Assembly (NCBI RefSeq): GCF_024699985.1
Contig: NZ_JAJONA010000001.1
Span: 3,602,501-3,666,500, forward strand
Source: Phenylobacterium sp. J367
GTDB lineage: Bacteria > Pseudomonadota > Alphaproteobacteria > Caulobacterales > Caulobacteraceae
Direction: 5' to 3'
Length of the DNA: 64,000 nucleotides
The notes under the pieces are model-generated. The model was not told the origin of the DNA and searched no databases. It worked only from the letters and a program-made list of their open reading frames with translations. The translations under genes and the position numbers were made by a program. Below, one piece after another: positions 18,523 to 27,782 of the stretch; the first letter of the stretch is position 1, and each line of letters opens with the position of its first letter.

Positions 18523-18614
18523 TCGAGGGACTGGCGGGGGGCAGGTCACGACGCATCTTCACTGGCGACGTTCACTGCTATCAAACCATCGCGGGATCGT
18601 GGTTGGAGCGAAGG

Positions 18615-19286
18615 ATGCTGTGGAACTGGTTGGCCGCGCTCGCGGCGGCGGTCGCGTTGCAGACGACGTCAGCGGCGGCGCGCGAAGTGGTCGAGACCGC
18701 GGACTTCTCCTGCAATCCAGGCGATGAGGCGGTTCCACCGTCCAGCTTCGTCATTCGCGGCGCATTGGCGTCGGCGCACACGATTCGTATTGTGCGCGGG
18801 CCGCGCCTGCTTCCAACCCGCGAGACAGTGCAGTGGTGCCGGAACCTCTACGACCCGAGAGTTCGCGGACCTGTCGGCTGTCGAAACGATGGGCCGTCGG
18901 TGACGACTGGGACGCTAGAGCTCACTGTCATCGAGACGATCATCGGCGAGCCGGCCGAGATGCTGGAGATCAGGCTGAAGGGCGGCGCGAACGGCGCCTT
19001 CATCGGCGAATTCGTCTCCGACGATCCGCAAGCCGTCTGTACGTATCGCAATCGTGTGGAGACGATCGACGGCGAAACCTACCTTTCGCCAACCCTCTTC
19101 GGACTGGATCCCAGTCGAGAGTTCCTGCTGACTGTGGGCGCGGACACGGATGGGCGCCCCTTGGTCGCGGCGTGGGGGTTGTCGGCACAATCTGAGCCAT
19201 TCAAGCAATTCCTGCGCGACGCAGCGCGTGCGCGAAGGCAGATTCTAGATAAGCGTTCGCAGAAGGTACCGGCGCGAAGCGAGTGA
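18615..19286 (+). CDS. Hypothetical secreted protein
   Basis: A 223-residue protein with a signal peptide (MLWNWLAALAAAVALQ, cleavage after SAAA). The mature chain has five cysteines (FSCNPGD, WCRNLYD, GCRNDGP, VCTYRN among them) and is predicted mostly beta. No family was recognised. Its last 86 bp overlap the end of a convergent gene. Confidence 0.55.
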   Translation: MLWNWLAALAAAVALQTTSAAAREVVETADFSCNPGDEAVPPSSFVIRGALASAHTIRIVRGPRLLPTRETVQWCRNLYDPRVRGPVGCRNDGPSVTTGTLELTVIETIIGEPAEMLEIRLKGGANGAFIGEFVSDDPQAVCTYRNRVETIDGETYLSPTLFGLDPSREFLLTVGADTDGRPLVAAWGLSAQSEPFKQFLRDAARARRQILDKRSQKVPARSE

Positions 19287-19713
19287 TGGCGACAAAAGAC
19301 GGCTCGAATGCCCGCACAGGGGCGAAGCGGCCGTCGATCACACCCGCGCCAGGCCGCTTCAGTGGGCTGTCGGCGCCTGAGGAAAGCCGGAGAAACGCAG
19401 CACGCGGCACCGGTCGCGGTAGGTTTCGGACTCTGTACTCGTGCCCCCCGACACCAAACGTCATCACCTTCGTCCGCAGGTCATATGAGAGCGTGAAGTG
19501 CGATAGCCACGAGAGAAGGACTTCGCGGCCGCCCCGATAGCTCAGGGGCGAAACGGTTGCGCAATCGTCCTGGCACCAGGCCTTTCGTTCCAGGTCGATC
19601 CGGTAATGGGTGTCGTCGCATTGGAGGTCGAAGGCCTTCGCCAAGGCACATCCCCCGACTGCTGAGATCGCCACACCGAGGCATACGGCGTGAATGGTTG
19701 AGCGCCACGACAT
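19201..19713 (-). CDS. Hypothetical exported lipoprotein
   Basis: A 170-residue protein starting MSWRSTIHAVCLGVAISAVG, with a lipobox-like VGGC at about residue 22. The mature part has paired cysteines (LQCDDTH, AWCQDDC). An alternative start at 19734 adds seven residues. The function is unknown. It overlaps the convergent gene at 18615-19286, which makes one of the two C-termini uncertain. Confidence 0.5.
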   Translation of the reverse strand: MSWRSTIHAVCLGVAISAVGGCALAKAFDLQCDDTHYRIDLERKAWCQDDCATVSPLSYRGGREVLLSWLSHFTLSYDLRTKVMTFGVGGHEYRVRNLPRPVPRAAFLRLSSGADSPLKRPGAGVIDGRFAPVRAFEPSFVAITRFAPVPSANAYLESAFAHALRRAGIA

Positions 19714-19844
19714 TGCATCACCTCTCGAGAGCAAGGTGAACGCAGTGGGGCGCAGCGGGCAATGCCTGACTTGGGTCGCGAACTGTCTGTGAGGTGATGC
19801 GCGAGGGCAGACATTGGATCACGGCCGCATCCGTAAAGGGCCTC

Positions 19845-21380
19845 TCAGACTACGGCAGCGGGCTTGGCCTGATAGCGCCAGGGCAGCAACTGATCGATGT
19901 CGCTCTGCGGGTGTCCGGCGACGATGCGGGTGATGACGCTGGTGATGTAGGCCTGCGGGTCGATGTCGTTGAGCTTCGCGGTCTCGATGAGCGAGGCGAG
20001 GACCGCCCAGTGCTCGGCGCCGCCGTCTGAGCCGGCGAAGAGGCTGTTCTTGCGGCTGAGCGCCAGGGGCCGGATGGAGCGCTCGACGATGTTGTTGTCG
20101 AGCTCGACGCGGCCGTCGTCGATGAACACGGTCAGGCCCACCCAGCGCGAGAGCGCGTAGCGGATCGCCTCGGCGAGCTTGGTCTTCTGGCTGATGGTCT
20201 CAAGCTTGGCGCGGAGCCAGGGCTCCAGCGCCTCGATCAGCGGCAGGGACTTGTGCTGACGTGCGGAGCGACGGGCGTCGGGGTCAAGGCCGCGGATCTC
20301 GGCCTCCACGGCGTAGAGCGCCTTGATGCGATCGAGGGCCTCGCTGGCGATCGGTGCAGGGCCAGCGGCGGCCAGCTCGTAGAAGCGTCGGCGGACGTGG
20401 GCCCAGCAGAAGGCGAGCTGGACCTGGCCCTGCTCAGCCAGCGGCCGGTAGCCGCCGTAGCCGTCCACCTGCAGCACGCCGCTGAAGCCGGCGAGATGCG
20501 CCATCGGCCGCTCAGCCTTGCGATCTGGTGCATAGACGTAGGCCACAGCCGGCGGATCGGCCCCGCCCCACGGACGATCGTCGCGGGCATAGGCCCAGAG
20601 CTGACCGGTCTTGGTGCGGCCTCGCCCCGGATCGAGGACGGGGGCCGTGGTCTCGTCGGCGAAGAGCTTGGAGGATCGACGGAGCGTCTGCAGCAGGTGC
20701 TCATGCACCGGCCGAAGGAGGAAGGCCGCACGACCGGTCCAGTCCGCCAGGGTGGAGCGATCGAGCTTGATCCCCTGTCGGGCGTAGATCTGGGCCTGTC
20801 GGTAGAGCGGCAGGTGATCGGCGTACTTGCTGACCACCACATGTGCGACCGTGGCCTCGGTGGGGATCCCGCCCTCGATCAGCCGGGCGGGGGCTGGCGC
20901 CTGGACCACCACCTCGCAGGTGCGGCAGGCATACTTGGGCCGCCGTACCACCAGCACGCGGAGCTGGGCGGGCACGATGTCGAGCCGCTCGGCGCGGTCC
21001 TCGCCGATCAGATGCAGCGCGCCCGCGCAGCAGGGACAGGCCTTGTCCTCCACATCCACCACGGTCTCGATCCGCGGCAGATGCTCAGGCAGCGCGCCGC
21101 GGTTAGAACGCCGCTTGGCGGCTCGCTCGATGCGACGCTCTGGGTCTCGGGCTTCCTCGCCGGCGGCCTCAGCGGCGGCCTCCTGCTGGACCTCTTCCAG
21201 GGCCAGTTCCAGCTGGTCGATGGGCAGCGTCTCGGCGCGCCGGCCGAAGCGGTGACGCTGCATCTCCTTGATGATCTGACGTAGCCGCTCGGCTTCGGCG
21301 GCATGGGCGGCGCGCTCGGCCAGGATCAGCGCCTGAAGCGCTTCGACATCCTGTGGCAGAGCATCGGCCAAGCCCGTCAT
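19845..21380 (-). CDS. tnpC: IS66 transposase TnpC
   Basis: A 511-residue protein with an N-terminal coiled segment, a zinc-ribbon-like region (CPCCAGAL, YACRTCE), and the catalytic core with DETTAPVLDPG, VDGYGGY, CWAHVRRRFYEL and ELDNNIVERSIRPLAL. The C-terminus HPQSDIDQLLPWRY is complete. Confidence 0.95.
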   Translation of the reverse strand: MTGLADALPQDVEALQALILAERAAHAAEAERLRQIIKEMQRHRFGRRAETLPIDQLELALEEVQQEAAAEAAGEEARDPERRIERAAKRRSNRGALPEHLPRIETVVDVEDKACPCCAGALHLIGEDRAERLDIVPAQLRVLVVRRPKYACRTCEVVVQAPAPARLIEGGIPTEATVAHVVVSKYADHLPLYRQAQIYARQGIKLDRSTLADWTGRAAFLLRPVHEHLLQTLRRSSKLFADETTAPVLDPGRGRTKTGQLWAYARDDRPWGGADPPAVAYVYAPDRKAERPMAHLAGFSGVLQVDGYGGYRPLAEQGQVQLAFCWAHVRRRFYELAAAGPAPIASEALDRIKALYAVEAEIRGLDPDARRSARQHKSLPLIEALEPWLRAKLETISQKTKLAEAIRYALSRWVGLTVFIDDGRVELDNNIVERSIRPLALSRKNSLFAGSDGGAEHWAVLASLIETAKLNDIDPQAYITSVITRIVAGHPQSDIDQLLPWRYQAKPAAVV

Positions 21381-21459
21381 GACCAGGATTACAGCACATC
21401 AAATGCGCCTTGAGGCGCCCCTACGAACAAGCTGAGTCATCTCGCCGCAGGCCTGCGCA

Positions 21460-21816
21460 TCACCCTGCAGCGACCGGCGTGCGGGTCCGCCGGGCCTGGT
21501 GCACCCGCCGCCAATCGAGCCCCTCCAGAAGGGCTCCGAGCTGAGCCGAGGTGAGCCGCATCACCCCGTCCTGGATCTTGGGCCAGCGGAACTCTCCGTC
21601 CTCCAACCGCTTGGCGAACAGGCACAGCCCCGTGCCGTCCCAATAGATCAGCTTGATCCGATCGGCGCGCTTGGCGCGGAAGACGTAGACCGTCCCGCAG
21701 AACGGATCGGCGGCCATCTGCTCGCGCACCAGTCCGGCTAGGCCCTCCGCGCCCTTCCGGAAATCCACCGGCCGCGCCGCCACCAGCACCCGGACCGATC
21801 CCGTCGGTCCGATCAC
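21460..21816 (-). CDS. tnpB: IS66 accessory protein TnpB
   Basis: A 118-residue protein with the family core VDFRKGAEGLAGLV, FRAKRADRIKLIYWDGTGL and LFAKRLEDGEFRWP. The start overlaps the tnpA stop by 4 bp. Confidence 0.95.
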   Translation of the reverse strand: MIGPTGSVRVLVAARPVDFRKGAEGLAGLVREQMAADPFCGTVYVFRAKRADRIKLIYWDGTGLCLFAKRLEDGEFRWPKIQDGVMRLTSAQLGALLEGLDWRRVHQARRTRTPVAAG

Positions 21817-22184
21817 CGGCCAGCCCGCAAGGCGCCGATCACCGCCACTGCCATCCGGGCGTCGGCCTCACGACCGATCCGAACCCGCGCACCCACAAGC
21901 TCGATCTCGATCGCGCCGTCCGTCGCCGCCTCGTCAGATCCCGGCGCAGCGTCATCGACCACCACCTGGGCGAAGGCTGCGCGCCTCGCATCGCGCCGCC
22001 AGGTGAACACCTGCGTCTTCGCCAGGCTATAGCGATCAGCGACCTCGCCGACGCTGGTCTCGTAGCTCTCCGCAACGATCTGGGCCTTGGCGTCAGCGCT
22101 CCAGCGCCGCCGCTGGCCCGGCCCGGTGAGCACCTCGATCCGACGCGCCACCGGCATCGTCAGCACATCGTCACCAGGCATCAT
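21813..22184 (-). CDS. tnpA: IS66 accessory protein TnpA
   Basis: A 123-residue protein with an HTH of the IS66 Orf1/IS3-A type (RRRWSADAKAQIVAESYE, SLAKTQVFTWRRDARRA). The start at 22184 (MPGDDVLTMPVARR) is preferred. A longer frame to 22253 runs into the terminal repeat. Confidence 0.88.
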   Translation of the reverse strand: MMPGDDVLTMPVARRIEVLTGPGQRRRWSADAKAQIVAESYETSVGEVADRYSLAKTQVFTWRRDARRAAFAQVVVDDAAPGSDEAATDGAIEIELVGARVRIGREADARMAVAVIGALRAGR

Positions 22185-22389
22185 CACCACACCAAGCCAA
22201 ACCGGCTCGGACTCTCGATGATCAGACCAGCCGCGGGAAGGTGGGGTCGGCACGCCGCTTACGAACCATTGCAGCCCCCCAGCTCCCGACCTCTATAGGA
22301 CATACGCGGGACGGCGCCGCCGGCCCTCAGTTGAGGGGAGCCCACCAGATCCTGCGTATAGAGTCATGACGGATGATCGGGGTGTTGCG

Positions 22390-22683
22390 ATGGACGACAG
22401 ACTTGATGACGAACTGAGAGCGCTTCGATCGGAGCCGCTACCCGCCGGCTACCAGAGCCTGGAGGCGAGGGTCTGGCAGGGCATCGAGCGCGTGCGCCAG
22501 GCCCGGGCGGCCGCCCCAACGCTACTGGCCGTACGGGCCGCGGCCGTCGTCGGCGCGCTGGGATTGGGCGTGGCGAGCGGCGGCGCGACTGCGGTCGCCG
22601 TGGCCGCGCAATCCCAGGAGGTGTCCGCTTTCTCCACGAAGGCGGAGCTCGCCCCCTCCACCCTCTTGGATCACCACGGATGA
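22390..22683 (+). CDS. CnrY-like single-span anti-sigma factor candidate
   Basis: A 97-residue protein with an acidic/basic N-terminus (DDELRALRSEPLP) and one membrane helix (about residues 45-68, rich in Ala, Val and Gly). Size, single helix and position directly before a CnrX-like sensor and an ECF sigma gene match CnrY of the cnrYXH regulatory system, although sequence similarity is not obvious. An alternative ATG lies at 22366. Its stop overlaps the next start by 4 bp. Confidence 0.6.
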   Translation: MDDRLDDELRALRSEPLPAGYQSLEARVWQGIERVRQARAAAPTLLAVRAAAVVGALGLGVASGGATAVAVAAQSQEVSAFSTKAELAPSTLLDHHG

Positions 22684-23120
22684 GTTTCTTCAGCCGTGGG
22701 CTGATCCTCACGCTGCTCCTGACGGTCATCGCGGCCGTCGGGGGAACCTGGATTGGCGCGCGCTACATCTATGACCAGCGCCACCAGCCTTCGCTGCATG
22801 AGTTCGTCCACGAAGAGCTGAAGCTCGCCCCCGAGCAGCGGAAGCGGCTCGACGTGCTTGAGCAGGATTTCGCAGTGCGTCGCCGGGCGCGGGAGGCCGA
22901 ACTGCGCGCCGCCAACGCCGAGCTCGCCCGGGCCATTCAGGTGCGTCACGAGTATTCGCCGGAGGTGAAGGCCGCGGTCGAACGGTTCCACGACGCCATG
23001 GGGGCCCTTCAGAACGAAACCATCCTGCACGTCCTGGCGATGCGCACCGTGTTGACGCCGGACCAGGCCGCGCAGTTCGACAAGCGTGTCGCTGAGGCCC
23101 TCACTGAACAGGCGCCGTGA
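22680..23120 (+). CDS. CnrX-like periplasmic metal sensor
   Basis: A 146-residue protein with an N-terminal membrane anchor (LILTLLLTVIAAVGG) and a helical periplasmic domain. The metal ligands of CnrX (His42, His46, Glu63, His119, Met123) are all present here with a constant offset of two: His40, His44, Glu61, His117 and Met121 (LHEFVHEELK, LEQDFAV, LHVLAMR). That set binds Ni(II)/Co(II) in CnrX. In the known system, metal binding makes CnrX release CnrY and free the sigma factor. Starts and stops overlap with both neighbours. Confidence 0.82.
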   Translation: MSFFSRGLILTLLLTVIAAVGGTWIGARYIYDQRHQPSLHEFVHEELKLAPEQRKRLDVLEQDFAVRRRAREAELRAANAELARAIQVRHEYSPEVKAAVERFHDAMGALQNETILHVLAMRTVLTPDQAAQFDKRVAEALTEQAP

Positions 23121-23690
23121 CGCTTCAGGAAGAGACGGACGCCGATCTCGTCCGGCGCGCGCGGGGCGGGGAGGATCGGGCGTTCACCACGCTCATGCGT
23201 CGGCACAAGCCGTCGCTGTATGGCTTCGTGCGCCGCTACGTCGGCGACGCCGACGCGGCTGTCGATGTCGTGCAGGGAGACCCTCGTCGCGGCGTGGAAG
23301 GCGCTCGCGCGTTTCGACGATCTGCGGGCGTTCCCAGTCTGGCTGCGCGCCATAGCCCTTAACAAGTGCCGCGATCGCGCCCGCCGTCTCGCGGTTCGTC
23401 GGTTCATCCTGGGAGAGAAGGACGACCAATCAACCGAGGCGCAGGCGCAAGCGGATCCGGCGCCCGACGGGGAGGAGTCGGTCGTTGCGGCGCAGCGCCG
23501 GGCCATCGTCCAGAAAGCCGTCGACCGCCTACCGATCAAGCTCAAAGAGCCGCTGCTACTGACCTATTTCGACGAGCTCACTCAGCAGGAAGCCGCCGCG
23601 CTCCTGGGGGTGACCGTCAAGACCGTAGAGACGCGCGTCTACCGGGCCCGCCAGCAGCTTGCGGAGCTTATCGACCGATCGGCGATTTAA
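23117..23690 (+). CDS. ECF sigma factor, CnrH-like (frameshifted)
   Basis: About 190 residues after removing one G from 23275-23277. Region 2 is LMRRHKPSLYGFVRRYVGD, continuing to ETLVAAWKALARFDDLRAF. Region 4 is LPIKLKEPLLLTYFDELTQQEAAALLGV and VKTVETRVYRARQQL. It directs RNA polymerase to its own promoters. It is encoded last in a Y-X-H order with overlapping ends, as in cnrYXH. The stop is only 60 bp before the copper promoter of the oxidase gene. The target genes are not proven. Confidence 0.87.
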
Positions 23691-23748
23691 TCCTCAGAAG
23701 TTCAGGGGCAAGCGCCCCGAGCTGCGTAGAGTTTGTGTGGGCGGGGCG

Positions 23749-23779
23749 CTTGACCTTCCCGCGGGGGAAGCCCCATCAC
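23749..23779 (+). promoter_or_regulatory. CueR/MerR-type copper promoter 3 (upstream of copA oxidase)
   Basis: TTGACC (23750-23755) and the dyad TTCCCGCGGGGGAA match the other two copper promoters. The spacer to CATCAC is 18 bp instead of 19. The missing base sits in a G run, so it may be a sequence error. It precedes the multicopper oxidase gene by about 32 bp. Confidence 0.7.
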
Positions 23780-23810
23780 CTCGTCTGTTGTTCCGATCGT
23801 AGGATTTCGA

Positions 23811-25662
23811 ATGTCCAGGCCACGACCTGACCTTGACCGCCGCGCCCTGATCAAAGGTGCGGCCATCCTCGGGGGCGGGGCGGCGATCAGTTCGCTGCTG
23901 CCCGCCTGGGCGCAGAGCGCGACCCCCGGGCCTAGTCTCGACCCTGCCGACCCTTTCGGGCGAGGACATCAAGCTGACGATCGGCCACACACCGATCATG
24001 ATCGACGGCAAGCGCCGCCACGCGGTGACGATCAATGGGACCGTGCCCGGTCCGCTCATTCGTCTGAAAGAAGGTCAGCGGGTCCGGATCGCGGTGACGA
24101 ACACCCTCGATGAGGACACCTCGATCCACTGGCATGGGCTGCTGGTGCCTTTCGAGATGGACGGCGTTCCGGGGGTCAGCTTTCCCGGCATCCGCCCCGG
24201 CGAGACCTTCGTCTACGAGTTCCCGATCATTCAGTCAGGCACCTACTGGTACCATAGCCACTCGGGTCTGCAGGAGGCGGAGGGCCACTACGCCCCCATC
24301 GTCATCGAGCCGGCGAAGCCCGATCCCGTCGCTTACGACCGCGAGCACGTCTTGGTGCTAGCCGACCATAGCGAGATGCACCCGCACCTGATTTTCAAGC
24401 GGCTGAAGCAGCAGGGCGGGGTCTTCAATTATCAGCGCCAGACGATCGCCGGCCTGCTTGCCGGCAAGGACCAAACCCTCGGCGAACGGATCGAATGGGC
24501 CAAGATGCTCATGGATCCGACCGATATCTCGGACGTCACCGGCGCGGTGATGACCTTCCTCGTCAACGGCCACGGCCCCAAGGACAACTGGACCGGGCTC
24601 TTCAAACCCGGCGAGCGGGTGCGCCTGCGCTTCATCAACAGCGCCGCGCAGATGGTCTTCAACGTCCGCATTCCCGGCCTGAAGCTCACGGTCGTCGCCG
24701 CCGACGGCCAGAACGTCCGCCCTGTCGAGGTGGACGAGTTCCAGATCGGCAACGCGGAGACCTACGACGTGATCGTCCAGCCGACGGAGGATCGCGCCTA
24801 CACGATCGTTTCGGAGGCGATCGACCGCTCTGGCATGGGACGGGCGACACTGGCGCCCCGTGCCGGCATGAGCGCGGCCGTGCCGCCGCTACGTGAGCGG
24901 CCCATCCTGACCATGAAGGACATGGGCATGGACATGTCGGCGCACGCCGGCATGGGCGCTACGGGCATGGCTGGAATGGACCATTCCAGCATGCCGGGGA
25001 TGGATCACGGGGCCATGCCGGGCATGGCGGCCGCCGGGCCGCCGCCCGGCATGGCGCCGCCGCGCCAGCGTGGCTCGGATGTGATGGGCGACATGGGCGG
25101 CATGGACATGAACATGCTGGACTGGTCGAAGGCCCCTCAAATCAAGAAGGGGCCGGGCGTGCAGATGATCGCGCCCATGCCGATGGATCGCACCGGCGAT
25201 CCCGGCCTTGGGCTGGAAAGCGTCGGTCATCGGGTGCTGGTCTACAAGGACCTCATCGCGCTGGATCCCAACCCCGACCCCAGGCCGCCGGATCGCGCGA
25301 TGGACATCCATCTCACCGGCAACATGGAGCGGTTCATCTGGGGCTTCGACGGCTGGAAGTTCAGCGAGAACCCGCCGGCCTATTCCTTCCGGGCCGGTGA
25401 GCGGGTGCGCGTCACCCTCGTCAACGACTCGATGATGACGCACCCCATCCACTTGCACGGGCACTTCTTCGAACTTGTGCACGGGCCGGTCGGCTATCTG
25501 CCTCGCAAGCATACGGTGAACGTGATGCCGGGCGGCAAGGTGTCGTTCGATTTCACCGCCGAGGGCGGTGACTGGGCTTTCCACTGCCACATGCTTTACC
25601 ACATGCACGCGGGCATGTTCCAAGTCTTCAAGGTGCGTCCGGTCGAAGGAGCGGCGGCATGA
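23811..25662 (+). CDS. copA: CopA-type multicopper oxidase (frameshifted near N-terminus)
   Basis: About 617 residues. A Tat signal is present (DLDRRALIKGAAILGGGAA, cleavage after AWAQ). One extra C in the run at 23923-23927 breaks the frame just after the signal. Copper sites are HWHG, YHSHSG, HPIHLHGHFF and the type-1/type-3 block HCHMLYHMHAGMF. A Met/His-rich insert (residues about 355-415, GMDHSSMPGMDHGAMPG) is typical of CopA/PcoA and supports periplasmic Cu(I) oxidation. It overlaps copB by 4 bp. Confidence 0.93.
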
Positions 25663-26803
25663 TCCGGACCTCCCTCCTAGCTCTGGCGCTGGCCAGCTCG
25701 GCCACAGCCGCCGCCGCCCAGGCCGCTGATCCCCACGCCGGTCACGCGATGCCGGCGCAGCCCGCCGCGCCGGCGGATCCGCGTGCAGGTCACGGCATGC
25801 GCGCCGCACCGAAGCCGTCGGCCGACCCCCATGCGGGCCACACGATGCCGGAGCCGCCGAAGGCCTCGAGCCCATCGCAGCCGACCCAAGGCGCCGCCTC
25901 AGCAGCACCCGTGGACCCCCATGCCGGGCACGCCATGCCCGGCCAACCTGCGGCTCCCGCCGATCCGCATGCCGGACACACCATGCCGGGCCCAGCGGAC
26001 CCTCATGCGGGACACACGATGGCGCCGATGGAGGGCGGCCAGACCGCGACCGGCTTGCCTGTCGGCAATGCGCCGGCGCCGGCCGTGATCACCGACAACG
26101 TGGCCGATCAGGTCTTCGGGACGGGGCCGATGCAGCGCGCCCGGGGAATCCTCGCGCGCGAGCACGGGGGCGTACGGATCGCGAAGCTGATGCTCAACCT
26201 CGCAGAGTACCAATCCCAGCCACCGGGCGGCGGCTATCGATGGGATGTTGAAGGCTGGTACGGCGGCGACATCAACAGGTTTGTCTTCAAGTCCGAAGGC
26301 GAGGGCTCTGGAGGCGAGGGGGTCGAGCTCGCTGAAGTTCAGGCACTCTATTCCCGCGCAGTGGCTCGTTATACCGACGTGCAAGTCGGAGTACGTCGTG
26401 ACTTCGGGTCCGGAAATTCGCGAACCTACGCGACAGTCGGGGTTGAAAGCCTCTTCCCCTACTGGTTCGAAGTCGAAGCCGCAGCGTTTTTGTCGGATCG
26501 CGGCGACCTGACTGGGCGGGTCGAGGGAACCTACGACCTGCGACTAACGCAGCGCGTGATCCTTCAGCCGCAGGCAGAGTTGAGGCTTTCGGCGCAGAAG
26601 CTCCCAAGACTCAACACTGGCTCCGGAATCACGCACGCAGAACTCGGGCTCCGCCTCCGCTATGAGATTCGCCGCGAATTCGCGCCTTACATCGGTGTAG
26701 CTTATGAGCGCGCCTTCGGGGGGGGACCGCGGATTTCCTGCAGTCTGCCGGGGAGGACGTCGAGAGCACGACGTTTGTGGTCGGACTTCGTGCGTGGTTT
26801 TAG
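25659..26803 (+). CDS. copB: CopB outer-membrane copper resistance protein (frameshifted near C-terminus)
   Basis: About 381 residues. After the signal peptide, six DP(H/R)AGH repeats form a His/Met-rich metal-binding stretch. The CopB beta-barrel follows (DNVADQVFGTG, RWDVEGWYGGDINRF, EVQALYSRAVARYTDVQ, VGVESLFPYWFEVEAAAF). An 8-G run at 26718-26725 should hold nine. With that base restored the protein ends TADFLQSAGEDVESTTFVVG and RAWF, as CopB proteins do. It partners CopA in the outer membrane and periplasm. Confidence 0.9.
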
Positions 26804-26944
26804 GTTGGTCTGAGGTGAAGGCGACTGGAACAAGACGTCTCACGCCCGGCCAATAGGGCAGGTGTTGCCTGACGCGTTCGGAAGATAGGGAGGTTTGCAA
26901 GCAAGGCTTGCGCTCTCGGGAACAGCATCTCTCAGGAGGCTGAC

Positions 26945-27442
26945 GTGAAAGACGCACACCACGGCGAGTCCGGCATGAGCGCGAAGGAGGGTCGGCATCA
27001 CTATGTGATGCTCGCCATCAATCTGGCTCTGAGCCTGGCGGTTATGTATTTCGCCATGTTCACGATGATATTCGGCTGGGGCGAATTCATCCAGAACATC
27101 AACTTCTTCTACATGGCGCTCGTAATGTGGGCTCCCATGGCCATCATCATGTTGCTGACGATGAAGTCCATGTACATGAACGCCAAGCTGAACGTGGCCT
27201 TGCACGTCGCCTTCGCCGCCATCTTCGTGCTCTCGCTGATCGGCATCCGGGCGCAGGGCCTGGTCGGCGATCGCCAGTTCGTGCAGTCGATGATCCCGCA
27301 CCATTCCGGCGCCCTGCTGATGTGCAAGGAAGCCTCGCTCAAGGATCCCGAGCTGCGCGCACTCTGCTACGGCCCCGGCGGCATCATCGAGTCGCAGACC
27401 CGAGAGATCAATCAGATGAAGGCAATCCTCGAGCGCCTTTAG
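26945..27442 (+). CDS. DUF305 integral membrane protein
   Basis: A 165-residue protein with three or four membrane helices (VMLAINLALSLAVMYFAMF, MALVMWAPMAIIMLLTM, LHVAFAAIFVLSLIG). The DUF305 ferritin-like motif FVQSMIPHHSGALLMCKEA follows, and the end is REINQMKAILERL. It is commonly found with copper genes. The GTG start at 26945 follows CAGGAGG. The role is not established; a metal-binding four-helix fold is known for the family. Confidence 0.85.
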   Translation: MKDAHHGESGMSAKEGRHHYVMLAINLALSLAVMYFAMFTMIFGWGEFIQNINFFYMALVMWAPMAIIMLLTMKSMYMNAKLNVALHVAFAAIFVLSLIGIRAQGLVGDRQFVQSMIPHHSGALLMCKEASLKDPELRALCYGPGGIIESQTREINQMKAILERL

Positions 27443-27454
27443 GCGCACCGGCGT

Positions 27455-27486
27455 CTTGACCTTCCCATCGTTGGAAGCCCTACCTG
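27455..27486 (+). promoter_or_regulatory. CueR/MerR-type copper promoter 2
   Basis: TTGACC (27456-27461), a 19-bp spacer with dyad CTTCCCATCGTTGGAAG, then TACCTG (27481-27486). It is the best match of the three copper promoters to the MerR-family layout and lies 31 bp before the second HMA gene. Confidence 0.8.
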
Positions 27487-27516
27487 TTGCGGCGAGGCTT
27501 TGACCAGGAGGTTTCC

Positions 27517-27762
27517 ATGCTTCGCTATCAAGTTGACGACATGAGCTGCGGCCATTGCGTGCAGGCGATCACCGCGGCGGTGAAGGGCGTCGATCCAGCC
27601 GCCCAGATCACTATAGATCTGCCGAGCAAGTCGCTGGAGGTCGCGACGACCGCGGCCGACTCGGCCGTGCGCGACGCCATTCGGGAGGCGGGCTACACCC
27701 CGCAGGAGGCTCGGAAGGCCGCGCCTACCGCGAAGGCGTCCTGTTGCGGCGGTCGGCGCTGA
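27517..27762 (+). CDS. HMA-domain copper chaperone-like protein, copy 2
   Basis: An 81-residue paralog of the protein at 1400-1654. The CxxC site lies in MSCGHCVQAITAA, and the Cys-rich tail is ASCCGGRR. The ATG at 27517 follows AGGAGG. Together with its promoter and the DUF411 gene behind it, the block repeats the arrangement at 1336-2124. Confidence 0.88.
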   Translation: MLRYQVDDMSCGHCVQAITAAVKGVDPAAQITIDLPSKSLEVATTAADSAVRDAIREAGYTPQEARKAAPTAKASCCGGRR

Positions 27763-27782
27763 CCCTTGGAGGCTGATAGTCG

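Larger units (their letters stand above)
17291..18548 (+). mobile_element. IS3-family insertion sequence
   Basis: A 1258-bp element with imperfect terminal inverted repeats. The left end starts TGACCTGCCCCC, and the right end is its complement GGGGGGCAGGTCA. TCCCTCG and TGAGAG blocks are shared further in. It encodes OrfA and OrfB with an A6 slippage run at 17607-17612 between them. The flanking bases (ACC and CGA) show no 3-4 bp target duplication, so the element may have been rearranged after insertion. Confidence 0.82.
19833..22262 (-). mobile_element. IS66-family insertion sequence
   Basis: About 2.43 kb encoding tnpA-tnpB-tnpC on the minus strand. The right end reads GTAAGCGGCGTGCCGACC inwards, and the left end GTAAAGGGCCTCTCAGAC, sharing the GTAA start and part of the repeat. 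The 8-bp flanks differ, so no target duplication is seen. The left boundary is therefore approximate. Confidence 0.8.

Noticed and set aside
17288..18551. Target-site duplication for the IS3 element
   Set aside because: Flanking triplets ACC and CGA differ; no duplication of 3-4 bp is present.
19825..22270. Eight-base target duplication for the IS66 element
   Set aside because: CCGCATCC and GAACCATT do not match, so insertion cannot be dated by this mark.
25720..26030. Repeat array in copB considered as CRISPR or minisatellite
   Set aside because: The repeats encode in-frame DPHAGH units with variable spacing, so they are protein repeats.
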